Below are positions 28,686-36,898 of a DNA stretch of 37,570 nucleotides, piece by piece. The stretch's first letter is position 1, and the number at the start of each line of letters is the position of its first letter. The notes under the pieces were generated by a model, which saw nothing but the letters and a program-made list of their open reading frames with translations, ran no database searches and was not told where the DNA came from. The stretch covers positions 1-37,570 of the forward strand of contig JALHQP010000022.1 of assembly GCA_022841885.1 (NCBI GenBank), given 5' to 3'. A program made the translations under genes and the position numbers. This DNA is from Aquincola sp. (GTDB lineage Bacteria; Pseudomonadota; Gammaproteobacteria; Burkholderiales; Burkholderiaceae_C).

Positions 28686-29126
28686 GTGGTCCGCGTCTAC
28701 ACCTCGAGCGTCATCGACGCGAGCGCCGACAGCGTCTGGGCGCGCGTGCGCGACTTCAACGGCCTGCCCACCTGGCACCCCGGCATCGCCGACAGCCGCA
28801 TCGAGAACAGCGAGCCCAGCGACAAGGTCGGCTGCATCCGTCACTTCCACACCCGCGACGGCGGCATGATCCGCGAGAAGCTGCTCGCGCTGTCGGACTA
28901 CGAGTACAGCTGCACGTATTCGATCCTCGAGAGCCCGATGGGCGTGGACAACTACGTCGCGACGCTGAAGCTGACGCCGATCACGGACGGCTCGCGTACC
29001 TTCGCCGAGTGGAGCGCGGAGTTCGACTGCGACGAGGGGCGCGAGGGGGCGCTCACGCAGACGATCGGCCAGGGCGTGTTCCAGGGCGGCTTCGACGCGC
29101 TGAAGCGGCACTTCGGCCGCCGCTGA
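28686..29126 (+). CDS. SRPBCC (START-like) family protein
   Basis: A 146-residue single-domain member of the SRPBCC fold, which encloses a hydrophobic ligand in a helix-grip pocket. It shows the polyketide-cyclase/MxaD-like pattern: SSVIDASADSVWARVRDF (7-24), GCIRHFH, IREKLLALSD, the central strands and a long C-terminal helix (GGFDALKRHF). It starts with GTG at 28686, with AAGGAG 5 bases upstream overlapping the end of the flotillin gene. It is a close paralogue of the N-terminal domain of the next protein. It may bind or isomerise a pathway intermediate. Confidence 0.9.
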   Translation: MVRVYTSSVIDASADSVWARVRDFNGLPTWHPGIADSRIENSEPSDKVGCIRHFHTRDGGMIREKLLALSDYEYSCTYSILESPMGVDNYVATLKLTPITDGSRTFAEWSAEFDCDEGREGALTQTIGQGVFQGGFDALKRHFGRR

Positions 29127-29133
29127 CCCGGGC

Positions 29134-30597
29134 ATGCTGCAAAAGGTCGTCCGTTCGACCGTGATCGACGCGCCGATCGCACGCGTCTGGGAAGTCCTGC
29201 GCGACTTCAACCGCCATGACCAGTGGCACGACGTCGTCGAACAGAGCCGCATCGAAGGCGGCGAGCGCAGCGACCAGGTCGGCTGCGTGCGCAGCTTCAC
29301 CTTGAAGGACGGCAACCACATCCGCGAGCAGCTGCTGACGCTGTCGGACACCGAGTACAAGTCGACCTACTGCATCGTCGAGGCGACGGTGCCGCTGCAG
29401 CGCTACGTCGCGACGGTCACGCTCAAGCCAGTGACCGACGGCGACCGCACCTTCTGGCACTGGGAGTCGAGCTTCGCGACACCGCCCGGCATGGAGCGCG
29501 AACTGAGCGACATGGTCGCGCAAGCCGTCTACGAAGCCGGCTTCGAGAACCTGCGCCGGCACCTGCGCAGCGCAGGCGCGGCGCGCGGCGCAGTGGTCCC
29601 CGCGGCGCCTGCCGGCCTGCCGATGCCCACGCGCGAGGTCCGCGTCCACCGCTATGGTGGACCCGAGCAGCTCGAGCCCGCCCACGGCGAAGCCCCGGCG
29701 CCGGGGCCGGGCGAGGTGCGCATCCAGCAGCGTGCGATCGGGGTCAACTTCATCGACATCTACCTGCGCCGCGGCTGGGTGCCCGGCATGCTGGCGCTGC
29801 CGGGGGTGCCGGGCATGGAGGCGGCCGGCCGCGTGATCGACGTGGGCGACGGTGTCGGCGGCCTGTTGCCCGGCGACCGCGTCGCCTACCTCTGGCACCA
29901 GGCCGGCGCCTACACGACCGTGCGCACGGTGCCAGCCGACCAGGTGGTGCGCCTGCCGGCCGCCGTCGAGGACATCACCGCCGCGGCGCTGCTGCTCAAG
30001 GGACTCACCGCCGACGTCCTGCTGCGCGACCTCGGCCGCATCCAGCGCGGCACGCGGCTGCTCGTGCACGCGGCGGCCGGCGGCGTCGGCCTGCTGCTGT
30101 GCGCCTGGGCGCGCCGGATGGGGGCGACGGTGATGGGCACGGTCTCCAGCGAGGAGAAGGCGCGCGTTGCGCGCGAACACGGCTGCGAACACGCCATCGT
30201 CACGCACGACTACCGTTTCGCCGACGCGGTGCGGCGCATCGCCGGTGGGGCCGACGTGATCGTCGACGGCCTCGGCGACGCCGCGCGCGACGAGAACATG
30301 GCCGCGCTCGCCTTGCGCGGCCATTGGATCAGCCTCGGCCAGGCAAGCGGCCCGCTCGCGCCGCTCGACCCCGACGGCCTGCTCGGCAAGTCGGCGAGCT
30401 TTTCGCGGCCGGTGGTCTTCCACTACGTCGTGTCGCCGCGCGAACGTGCCGAGCGCGCGCAGCGCGTCTGGGACGCGCTGGCGGACGGCACGCTGAAGAT
30501 GCCGGTCGTCGAACGCTTCACTCTCGACGCCGCGGCGCAAGCGCATGCCCGTCTGGAGTCGCGCGCGACGATAGGGCCGCTGGTCCTGCTGGTCTGA
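29134..30597 (+). CDS. Fusion: SRPBCC domain joined to NADPH quinone oxidoreductase
   Basis: A 487-residue two-domain protein. Residues 1-147 are an SRPBCC domain (STVIDAPIARVWEVLRDF) similar to the whole preceding protein. After an Ala/Pro-rich linker (about 148-163), residues 164-487 form a zinc-independent medium-chain reductase of the quinone oxidoreductase (QOR) group: EVRVHRYGGPEQLE, GVNFIDIYLRRG, PGMEAAGRV, and the NADPH-binding turn HAAAGGVG (312-319). No zinc-ligand cysteines are seen. The only candidate internal start, Met 164, lacks a ribosome-binding site, so I read this as a true fusion. It could channel a hydrophobic or enone intermediate from the pocket to the reductase. Confidence 0.92.
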   Translation: MLQKVVRSTVIDAPIARVWEVLRDFNRHDQWHDVVEQSRIEGGERSDQVGCVRSFTLKDGNHIREQLLTLSDTEYKSTYCIVEATVPLQRYVATVTLKPVTDGDRTFWHWESSFATPPGMERELSDMVAQAVYEAGFENLRRHLRSAGAARGAVVPAAPAGLPMPTREVRVHRYGGPEQLEPAHGEAPAPGPGEVRIQQRAIGVNFIDIYLRRGWVPGMLALPGVPGMEAAGRVIDVGDGVGGLLPGDRVAYLWHQAGAYTTVRTVPADQVVRLPAAVEDITAAALLLKGLTADVLLRDLGRIQRGTRLLVHAAAGGVGLLLCAWARRMGATVMGTVSSEEKARVAREHGCEHAIVTHDYRFADAVRRIAGGADVIVDGLGDAARDENMAALALRGHWISLGQASGPLAPLDPDGLLGKSASFSRPVVFHYVVSPRERAERAQRVWDALADGTLKMPVVERFTLDAAAQAHARLESRATIGPLVLLV

Positions 30598-30618
30598 CGA
30601 AGCACCGAGGAGCCGCCG

Positions 30619-30993
30619 ATGATCCAAGGCATGAACCACTTCACCGTCATCGCCGAGGACCCGGCCAGGACGCTGGAATACTACGTCGGCCTGATCGGCC
30701 TGGAGGAGGGACCGCGCCCCGACCTCGGTTTCGCGGGCGCCTGGCTGTACGCGGGCGGGCGCGCGATCCTGCACCTGTACTTCGACCGGCCCGTGCCGGC
30801 GCAGCGCGCCGGCGTGATCGACCACATGGCGTTCACCGCCACGGACCTGAAGGCGGTCAAGGCACGCTTCGACGCGCGCGGCGTCAAGTACGACCTGCGC
30901 CAGCAGCCCGGCGCCGGCACCTGGCAGCTGTTCTCGTACGACCCGAACGGCGCGAAGGTGGAGCTCGACTTCGACGCGGGCGAGACCCTGTAG
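30619..30993 (+). CDS. VOC family (glyoxalase/dioxygenase-like) protein
   Basis: A 124-residue vicinal oxygen chelate protein, one paired beta-alpha-beta-beta-beta unit. Likely metal ligands are His 7 (GMNHFTV), His in IDHMAF (about 69) and Glu in KVELDF (about 117). FSYDPNGAKVEL is the standard C-terminal end of the fold. GAGGAG precedes the ATG at 30619. Small VOC proteins act as lyases, isomerases, epimerases or ring-cleaving dioxygenases; the short length fits a lyase or isomerase better than an extradiol dioxygenase. It is last in the operon, ending 12 bases from the convergent PdxA gene. Confidence 0.9.
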   Translation: MIQGMNHFTVIAEDPARTLEYYVGLIGLEEGPRPDLGFAGAWLYAGGRAILHLYFDRPVPAQRAGVIDHMAFTATDLKAVKARFDARGVKYDLRQQPGAGTWQLFSYDPNGAKVELDFDAGETL

Positions 30994-31005
30994 CGACCGA
31001 TCCGG

Positions 31006-32004
31006 TCAGCGCGCCGTCGCGGCCATGCGCGTGGCCAGGTCGAAGGCGGCCCGCAGGCCCTCGATGCGCGCAACGCCGCGGCCGGCGATGTCGAAGGCGC
31101 TGCCGCTGGCCGGCGTGGCCACCGGCACCGGCAGGCCGCCGTGCAAGGTGACGCCGCGCTCGAAACCCATCAGCTTCATCGCGATCTGGCCCTGGTCGTG
31201 GTACATCGAGACCACGGCGTCGTAGTCGCCGCGGCGCGCGGCGATGAACACCGTGTCGGGGGAGTACGGGCCGCGCGCGTCGAGGCCCTCGGCCTGCAGT
31301 GCGCGCACGGCGGGTTCGATGACCTCGATCTCCTCGAGGCCGATCGAGCCGCCGTCGCCGGCGTGCGGGTTCAGGCCCGACACCGCGATGCGCGGCCGCG
31401 CCACCCCGGCCTGCCGCAGGGCGCCGTCGATGATGTGCACGGCCTCGCGCACGGCCGGCCCGTTGATCAGGTCGGCCACCTCGCGCAGCGGCACATGCGA
31501 GGTGACGCGCGAGGTCCACAGTTCGCCGGTGATGTTGAACTCGCAGACGAAGCCCGGCACACCGAAGCGGTCGGCCAGGTAGCGCAACTCGTCCTCCTGC
31601 TGCAGGCCGCCCAGGCGCAGCGAGTGCTTGTTGAAGGGCGCGAACACGATGGCCTGAGCCGCACCGCGCTGCACCGCTTCGCAAGCCAATTCGAGCGAGC
31701 GCATCGTGCAGCGGCCCGCGGCCTCGCTCGACTCGCCGAGCACCGGCTCGCGCCCGCCCAGGCTGTCGTAGCGCCACCAGCCGATGCGACCGGCCGGCAC
31801 GGCCGCATCGGGCGCGTCCACGTCCGTCAGCGGCAGCGTGGTGCCGGCGATGCGCTGGCCGGCGGCCAGCACCGCCGGGTCGGCGATCAGCAGCAGCTCG
31901 GCGGCGTCGCGCACCGCAGCGTCGGCCAGCAGGCGCGCGCCCATCTCGGGGCCGACGCCACTCGGGTCGCCGAGCAGAAAAGCGATGCGCGGGCGGCGTG
32001 CCAT
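31006..32004 (-). CDS. pdxA: PdxA-family 4-phospho-hydroxy-threonine(ate) dehydrogenase
   Basis: A 332-residue NAD- and metal-dependent oxidative decarboxylase. It shows the PdxA marks GDPSGVGPEM (12-21), FAPFNKHSLR, SGLNPHAGDGG, DTVFIAARRGDYDAVVSMYH, HDQGQIAMKLMGF and the C-terminal GSAFDIAGRG. The ATG at 32004 lies 2 bases after the TctC-type gene stop. In vitamin B6 synthesis PdxA oxidises 4-phosphohydroxy-threonine, but PdxA2 paralogues act on 4-phospho-threonate or -erythronate in sugar-acid catabolism. Being next to transporters, a LysR regulator and a beta-hydroxyacid dehydrogenase rather than ksgA or surA, this copy is probably the catabolic type. That is inferred from context. Confidence 0.9.
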   Translation of the reverse strand: MARRPRIAFLLGDPSGVGPEMGARLLADAAVRDAAELLLIADPAVLAAGQRIAGTTLPLTDVDAPDAAVPAGRIGWWRYDSLGGREPVLGESSEAAGRCTMRSLELACEAVQRGAAQAIVFAPFNKHSLRLGGLQQEDELRYLADRFGVPGFVCEFNITGELWTSRVTSHVPLREVADLINGPAVREAVHIIDGALRQAGVARPRIAVSGLNPHAGDGGSIGLEEIEVIEPAVRALQAEGLDARGPYSPDTVFIAARRGDYDAVVSMYHDQGQIAMKLMGFERGVTLHGGLPVPVATPASGSAFDIAGRGVARIEGLRAAFDLATRMAATAR

Positions 32005-32006
32005 GC

Positions 32007-32999
32007 TCACTGTCCCTCGGGCTTGATGTTGGCGTCGCGCACCAGCTTGCCGTAACGCTCGAACTCGCTCTTGTTCATCTCGCCGAACTGCTCCGGACTC
32101 ATCAACTGGATCTCGCCGCCCAAGCCCTTGATGCGTGCCTGCACGTCGGGCTGCTTGAGCGCCGCGGTCAGCTCGGCGGCCAGGCGCTCGACCGCGGCAC
32201 GCGGTGTGCCGGCGGTGACGTACATCGCGTACCAGGTCTGGATGTCGGCACCGGCCACGCCCTGCTCGGCCAGCGTCGGCACGTCGGGCAGTTCGGCGCT
32301 GCGCTGCGGCGTCGTGATCGCCAGCGGCCGGAACTTGCCGCCCTTGATCTGGCCCATCGCCGAACTGGTGGTGTCGAACATCATCTCCACCTGGCCGCCG
32401 ATGATGTCGATGTGGGCCTGCGCGCTGCCCTTGTAGGGCACGTGGATCGCCTTGGTGCGCGTCGACAGGTTGAAGGCCTCGCCGACGATGTGCTGCGTGC
32501 TGCCGATGCCCGAGCTGGCGTACTTCATGCCGCCCGGGTTGGCCTGCATCGCAGCCAGCAACTCCTTGACGCTCTTGTACGGCGAGTTCACGCCGACCAC
32601 GAGCACGTTGGGCACCACGGCCACCAGGCCGATCGGCTGCAGATCCTTCAGCGGGTCGAACTTGAGCTTGAGCAGGTGCGGCGCGACGGCCTGGCCGGTG
32701 TTGGTGGCCAGCAGCAGCGTGCTGCCGTCGGGCGCGGCCTTGGCCGTCATCTCGGCGGCGATGGTGTTGCTGGCGCCCGGCCGGTTCTCGACCGTGATGG
32801 TCTGCTTGAGCGCCGGGCCCATCTTCTCGGCCAGCAGCCGCGCCAGGATGTCGGTGCCGCCGCCGGCCGAGGCGCCGACCATGATGCGCAGCGGCTTGTC
32901 GGGCCAGGCTTGCGCCGAGACCGGCCCGCTGGCGAACAACCACGCGGCGGCGAGGGCGGCGGCGGCCAGCAGGCCGCGGCGGGGAGTGATGGACGGCAT
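32007..32999 (-). CDS. TctC/Bug-family tripartite transporter binding protein
   Basis: A periplasmic carboxylate-binding protein of 330 residues. A twin-arginine-like signal (TPRRGLLAAAALAAAWLF, cleavage near SAQA, about residue 30) is followed by the family start WPDKPLRIMVGASAGGGTDI. Further marks are VENRPGASNTIAAE, YASSGIGSTQH and VPYKGSAQAHIDIIGGQVEM. The ATG at 32999 has GGAG about 8 bases upstream. No TctA or TctB membrane genes are in the window, so this is an orphan receptor, common in Burkholderiales. It is transcribed with PdxA and divergently from the LysR gene, which suggests a small organic-acid ligand linked to that enzyme. Confidence 0.93.
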   Translation of the reverse strand: MPSITPRRGLLAAAALAAAWLFASGPVSAQAWPDKPLRIMVGASAGGGTDILARLLAEKMGPALKQTITVENRPGASNTIAAEMTAKAAPDGSTLLLATNTGQAVAPHLLKLKFDPLKDLQPIGLVAVVPNVLVVGVNSPYKSVKELLAAMQANPGGMKYASSGIGSTQHIVGEAFNLSTRTKAIHVPYKGSAQAHIDIIGGQVEMMFDTTSSAMGQIKGGKFRPLAITTPQRSAELPDVPTLAEQGVAGADIQTWYAMYVTAGTPRAAVERLAAELTAALKQPDVQARIKGLGGEIQLMSPEQFGEMNKSEFERYGKLVRDANIKPEGQ

Positions 33000-33032
33000 T
33001 TCGTTGTCTCCTGTGATCCGGCGAGCGTAGAG

Positions 33033-33078
33033 GCATGTCTCATGCGTTTCCAATGCGCATTCGAGAAGTGCCGATAAT
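33033..33078. promoter_or_regulatory. LysR-type intergenic region with two palindromes and a -10-like box
   Basis: The 88-bp gap between the divergent TctC-type and LysR genes holds GCATG-TCT-CATGC (33033-33045) and the perfect palindrome AATGCGCATT (33052-33061), as expected for a regulator that controls both sides. GATAAT (33073-33078) is a good -10 box for the LysR gene; with it, transcription would start within a few bases of the ATG at 33088. The assignment to this LysR protein is inferred from position. Confidence 0.5.
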
Positions 33079-33087
33079 GTTTTCGGC

Positions 33088-34104
33088 ATGGCCAGCAAGC
33101 GCACCCCGACCCCGCGGCGTACCCCGCTGGCCGACGAGCCGGCCTGGCTGCGCCTGCGCACGCGCCAGCTGCTGCTGGTGGCGCACCTGGGACGCGAGGG
33201 CCACCTCGGCCGCGCGGCCGTGTCGATGGGCATCAGCCAGCCGGCCGCCACCCGCCTGCTGCAGGAGATGGAAGACACGCTGGGCCACGCGCTGTTCCTG
33301 CGTGGCGCGCGCGGCATGCAGGCGACGCCGGGCGGCGAGGTGTTGCTGCGCTACGCGCGCCAGGTGCTCAACGACTTCGGCACGGCGCGGCGCGAACTGG
33401 CGGCGCTGGCCGCCGGCCTGCATGGCACGCTGCGCGTGGGTTCGGTGCCGAGCGCGCTGCCGCCGCTGCTGGCACCGGTGCTGGCCCAGTTCAAGGCGCG
33501 CCATGCGCGCGTGGCGGTGGCCATCGAGGTCGCCACCAGCGACGTGATGCTGGTGCAGCTCGGCCGCGGCGAGGTGGACCTGATGCTCGGGCGCCTGCTC
33601 GAGGGCCACCACGACGACGAGTACGAGACCGTGCCGGTGCTCGACGAGCCGCAGGTGGTGGTGGCGCGCCAGGGGCACCCGCTGGGCGAGGTCGACACGC
33701 TGACGCTGCGCGAGCTGGCGCGCTGGCCCTGGGTGGTGCAGCCGCCGGGCTCGCCGCAGGCCGGGCGCTTCGCGGCGATGATGCGCGAGGCCGGCGTGCA
33801 CCGGCGCCTGGACGTCACCGAGACGGCGTCGACCATCGCCACCACCGCGCTGCTCGAGGCCGGCGACATGCTGGCGGTGATGCCGGCGTCGCTGGCCGGC
33901 CACTACGCGCGGCTGGGCGTGCTGCGCACGCTGCCGATCGACCTGCCGCTGCGCGTGCCCGACGTGCACCTGGTGTGGCGCCGCGCACGCGAGCTGTCGG
34001 CGCCAGCGGCGGCGTTCCGCGACATGGTGCTGGCGCGGCGCGCCGCTGACGTGGCCGCCGCCGCTACGGCGGGCCCATCGCCCAGCGCGGCAGCCAGGTC
34101 GTGA
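33088..34104 (+). CDS. LysR-family transcriptional regulator
   Basis: A 338-residue regulator. The N-terminal winged helix-turn-helix spans about 23-80 (LVAHLGREGHLGRAAVSMGI then SQPAATRLLQEMEDTLG), followed by the linker helix and a two-lobed inducer-binding domain beginning GTLRVGSVPSALPPLLAP (about 113). The N-terminus has some 15 extra basic and proline residues before the domain. It is divergent from the TctC-type/PdxA pair and convergent with the TRAP genes, whose last gene it overlaps by 41 bases (34064-34104). It likely activates one or both transporter units in response to their substrate or its breakdown product. Confidence 0.94.
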   Translation: MASKRTPTPRRTPLADEPAWLRLRTRQLLLVAHLGREGHLGRAAVSMGISQPAATRLLQEMEDTLGHALFLRGARGMQATPGGEVLLRYARQVLNDFGTARRELAALAAGLHGTLRVGSVPSALPPLLAPVLAQFKARHARVAVAIEVATSDVMLVQLGRGEVDLMLGRLLEGHHDDEYETVPVLDEPQVVVARQGHPLGEVDTLTLRELARWPWVVQPPGSPQAGRFAAMMREAGVHRRLDVTETASTIATTALLEAGDMLAVMPASLAGHYARLGVLRTLPIDLPLRVPDVHLVWRRARELSAPAAAFRDMVLARRAADVAAAATAGPSPSAAARS

Positions 34105-35350
34105 TCGCGGGCACGTAGGTGATCAGCAGCAGCGTGATCACCAGCGGCACGTAGAAGGGCAGCATCTCACGCAGCACCTCCTTCATGCGCACCTTGGCGA
34201 TGTCGGCGACAAGGAACAGGGCCAGCCCCATCGGCGGCGTCAGCAGGCCGATCATCAGGTTGAACACCACCACCATGCCCAGGTGCACCGGGTCCACGCC
34301 GGCGGCGATCAGCGGCTTGGCGATGATCGGCGCGATGACCAGGATGGCCGTCGTGCTGTCGAGGAACATGCCCACCACGAGCAGCAGCACGTTCACGAGC
34401 AGCAACAGCACGTAGGGCTTGGTCGAGATCGACAGCATCGCCTGCGTCAGCTTCTGCGGCACGCCCTCGACCGACAGTACCCAGCCGAAGAGGGCCGCCA
34501 CCGCCACGATCAACAGGATGCCTGCCGACGCGCCGAGCGTTTCGACCGCCGCGGCGCGCACGCCGGCCCAGTTGAGCTCGCGGTAGAACAGGCCGCTGAT
34601 CAGCATCGCGTAGGCCACCGTCACGGCCGCAATCTCGGTGGGTGTGAAGAAGCCGGCCAGCATGCCGGCGATCAGGATCACCGGGGCCGCGATCGCCGGC
34701 GCCGCCGGCTTGAAGTCGCGCCACAGCTCGCGGGCGGTCGGCCAGCGCTCGGCGCGTGGGTAGTTGCGCCGCAGCGCGAGCCAGGCCGTCATCAGCATCA
34801 GCATCGCCACGCACAGCAGCCCGGGCAGGATGCCGCCCAGCAGCAACTGGATCACCGACGCGCCGGTGACGGTGCCGTAGATGATGAGCGGGATGCTGGG
34901 CGGGAAGATCGGCCCGACGATGGCCGACGAGCAGGTCACCGCGCTGGCGAACGCCGGCTTGAAGCCCTTGTTGCGCATGGCGTCGATCTCGATGCGGCCG
35001 ATGCCGCCGATGTCGGCCAGCGCCGAGCCCGACATGCCGGCGAACACCAGGCTGCCGAAGATGTTGACCTGCGCCAGCCCGCCGGGCAGGCGGCTGACCG
35101 CCGTGTCGGCAAAGCGGTAGATGTGCTTGGAGATGCCGGCGGCGTTCATCAGGCTGCCGACGAACAGGAACACCGGCACGGCGACGAGCGGAAAGGAGTC
35201 CAGCGCGTAGAGCGTGCGCTGTGCCACCAGGTCGAGCGGCAGGCCGTTGGCCACCAGGTAGACCACGCTCGGGATGCCGATGGCCAGCACCACCGGAAAG
35301 CCGAGCATGAACAGCAGCAGGAAGGCGCCGATGACGAGGAAGCCCGTCAT
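34064..35350 (-). CDS. TRAP transporter large permease, DctM family
   Basis: The large membrane subunit of a TRAP importer, 428 residues with about 11-12 transmembrane segments, driven by an ion gradient. Family marks include FVGSLMNAAGIS, SALADIGGIGRIEIDAM, SSAIVGPIFPPSIPLIIYG and GLLTPPMGLALFLVADI. The ATG at 35350 gives the standard start MTGFLVIGAFLLLF and overlaps the DctQ stop by 4 bases (ATGA). Its 3' end overlaps the convergent LysR gene by 41 bases. TRAP systems import organic acids, commonly sugar acids. Confidence 0.95.
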   Translation of the reverse strand: MTGFLVIGAFLLLFMLGFPVVLAIGIPSVVYLVANGLPLDLVAQRTLYALDSFPLVAVPVFLFVGSLMNAAGISKHIYRFADTAVSRLPGGLAQVNIFGSLVFAGMSGSALADIGGIGRIEIDAMRNKGFKPAFASAVTCSSAIVGPIFPPSIPLIIYGTVTGASVIQLLLGGILPGLLCVAMLMLMTAWLALRRNYPRAERWPTARELWRDFKPAAPAIAAPVILIAGMLAGFFTPTEIAAVTVAYAMLISGLFYRELNWAGVRAAAVETLGASAGILLIVAVAALFGWVLSVEGVPQKLTQAMLSISTKPYVLLLLVNVLLLVVGMFLDSTTAILVIAPIIAKPLIAAGVDPVHLGMVVVFNLMIGLLTPPMGLALFLVADIAKVRMKEVLREMLPFYVPLVITLLLITYVPAITTWLPRWAMGPP

Positions 35351-35841
35351 GTCAGTACGGTGTGCTTGTCTTCCGGGCGCTTGCGTTGCCAGGTGTGGGC
35401 CAGCCGCGCCATGGTCTCGACGGCCAGCAGGGTCATGCCCAGCGCCAGCGGCGCCATGAAGAGCCAGAACGGCATCTCCAGCGTGGCGGTCTGGTTGCTC
35501 AGGTTGTTCCGGATCGTCACCGCCGCGGCCAGGGCCACGAAGCCGAAGAACGTGATCCCCGCGACCTCGATCGCCAGCTGCAACCACCAGCGCGGACGCG
35601 GCGGGATCATGGCCTGGAACTCCTCCATGCCGATCTGCGCGCCGTCGAAGGTGACCAGCGGCGCGGCCAGGAAGACCGCGCAGATCAGGAAGTAGCGCGT
35701 CAGCTCCTCGGCGCCGGACATCGGCACGTTGAACACCGAGCGCATGACGATCTGCGCCAGCGGCGTGGCGATCAGCAGCGCGAGCAGCACGAAGCAGGCC
35801 CCGCGCAGCAGCGCGCGCAGGGCCGAGAGCCAGCGGGTCAT
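35347..35841 (-). CDS. TRAP transporter small permease, DctQ family
   Basis: The small membrane subunit, 164 residues with four transmembrane segments (about 14-33, 46-65, 88-107 and 126-146). The family pattern is visible in MSGAEELTRYFLICAVFLAA and the following FDGAQIGMEEF. It begins 16 bases after the DctP stop and overlaps DctM by 4 bases, the common P-Q-M order. It bridges the periplasmic receptor and the large permease. Confidence 0.93.
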   Translation of the reverse strand: MTRWLSALRALLRGACFVLLALLIATPLAQIVMRSVFNVPMSGAEELTRYFLICAVFLAAPLVTFDGAQIGMEEFQAMIPPRPRWWLQLAIEVAGITFFGFVALAAAVTIRNNLSNQTATLEMPFWLFMAPLALGMTLLAVETMARLAHTWQRKRPEDKHTVLT

Positions 35842-35857
35842 CGACGCGGCGCCGTCG

Positions 35858-36850
35858 TCACTTCACGGCCTGGATCTGCTCGATGAGGGTCTTCCACTCC
35901 GGGAAGTCCTTGTTCACCTGGGCCAGCACCGCGCTGCGGAAGGCGGCCACGTCCAGCCCGTCCTTGGCCTCGACGAAAGTCATGCCCTTGGCCTCGAGGT
36001 CGGCGCGGTACTTGGCGGCGGTCTCCTTGTCCCAGGTCAGGGTCTTGGCCCCCACTTCCATCATCGTGTCTTCCATGATCTTGCGGTCCGCGGCCGGGAT
36101 GCCCTGCCAGATGCGCTCGTTGACGAACACCGACAGCACCGACTGCATGTGGCCGGTCAGCATCACGAACTTCTGCACCTCGTAGAGCTTGAGGTTGAAG
36201 ATGTTGGGCAGCGGGTTCTCCTGCCCGACCACCAGGCCGGTGGCCAGCGCGGTGGCCAGTTCGGACACCTCCACCGGCGTGGCCACGGCGCCCATGCCGG
36301 TGAGCATGGTGGACCACAGCTTCACGGGTACGCCGCGGTACTTCTTGCCCGCCATGTCCTTCGGGCTCAGCACCTTCTCCTTGGAGGTCAGGTGGCGCGT
36401 GCCCTGGAACAGGTGGCCGACGATGCGCATGCCGCCGACAGACACCAGCTGCTTGTTGATCTCCTGCAGCGCGGGCGAGGTGCGTGCGTCGGTGGCGCGC
36501 ATCGCATGCTCGGCGTCGCGGTAGGCGAAGGGCGTGTTGAACACGGCGGTGTTGGGCAGGATCTTGCCCAGCGACGCGAAGTCGTGGTGGCCCATTGCGA
36601 TGGCGCCGCTCTTGACGCCGTCGACCATCTCGCCGACGCCGCCGAGCTGCGAGTTGGCGAACACCTGGATCTCGACGCGGCCGTTGGTGCGCTCCTTCAC
36701 CAGCTTGGCCACCTCGTCGGCGTACAGGGTCTGCGGCGCATTGGCCACGCCGACGTGGGCGTAGCGCAGCTTGATCTGGGCCTGGGCGGGCGCGGCCAGC
36801 AGGCCGAAGGCCAGGGCCAGTGCGGGAAGGGCGAGGGTCCGGAAGGTCAT
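35858..36850 (-). CDS. TRAP transporter substrate-binding protein, DctP family
   Basis: The periplasmic receptor of the TRAP importer, 330 residues. A signal peptide covers about 1-24 (core LALAFGLLAAPA, cleavage AQA-QI). The mature protein starts IKLRYAHVGVANAPQTLYAD, then KERTNGRVEIQVFANSQLGG. KKYRGVPVKLW (about 168-178) and VSELATALATGLVVGQENPL follow; the first holds the region of the arginine that binds the ligand's carboxylate in TRAP receptors. GGAG lies about 7 bases before the ATG at 36850. The ligand is probably a small organic or sugar acid. Confidence 0.94.
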   Translation of the reverse strand: MTFRTLALPALALAFGLLAAPAQAQIKLRYAHVGVANAPQTLYADEVAKLVKERTNGRVEIQVFANSQLGGVGEMVDGVKSGAIAMGHHDFASLGKILPNTAVFNTPFAYRDAEHAMRATDARTSPALQEINKQLVSVGGMRIVGHLFQGTRHLTSKEKVLSPKDMAGKKYRGVPVKLWSTMLTGMGAVATPVEVSELATALATGLVVGQENPLPNIFNLKLYEVQKFVMLTGHMQSVLSVFVNERIWQGIPAADRKIMEDTMMEVGAKTLTWDKETAAKYRADLEAKGMTFVEAKDGLDVAAFRSAVLAQVNKDFPEWKTLIEQIQAVK

Positions 36851-36898
36851 GCTTGTCTCCTGCGTCGTGCGTGGGTGGGGTGTGTTTCTTGTCGTTGT

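Noticed and set aside
26880-29360. An 826-codon minus-strand frame opposite the flotillin gene
   Set aside because: Leu/Arg/Ala-rich product created by the repetitive coiled-coil codons of the flotillin; no domain and it spans three real genes.
29623-30597. The QOR reductase as a separate gene starting at Met 164 of the fusion
   Set aside because: No ribosome-binding site precedes this ATG, and the frame is continuous with the SRPBCC domain through a typical linker.
30995-31007. GACCG-ATC-CGGTC hairpin between the convergent VOC and PdxA genes as a bidirectional terminator
   Set aside because: Only a 5-bp stem with no U-tract on either side, and it overlaps the end of the PdxA gene; too weak to annotate.
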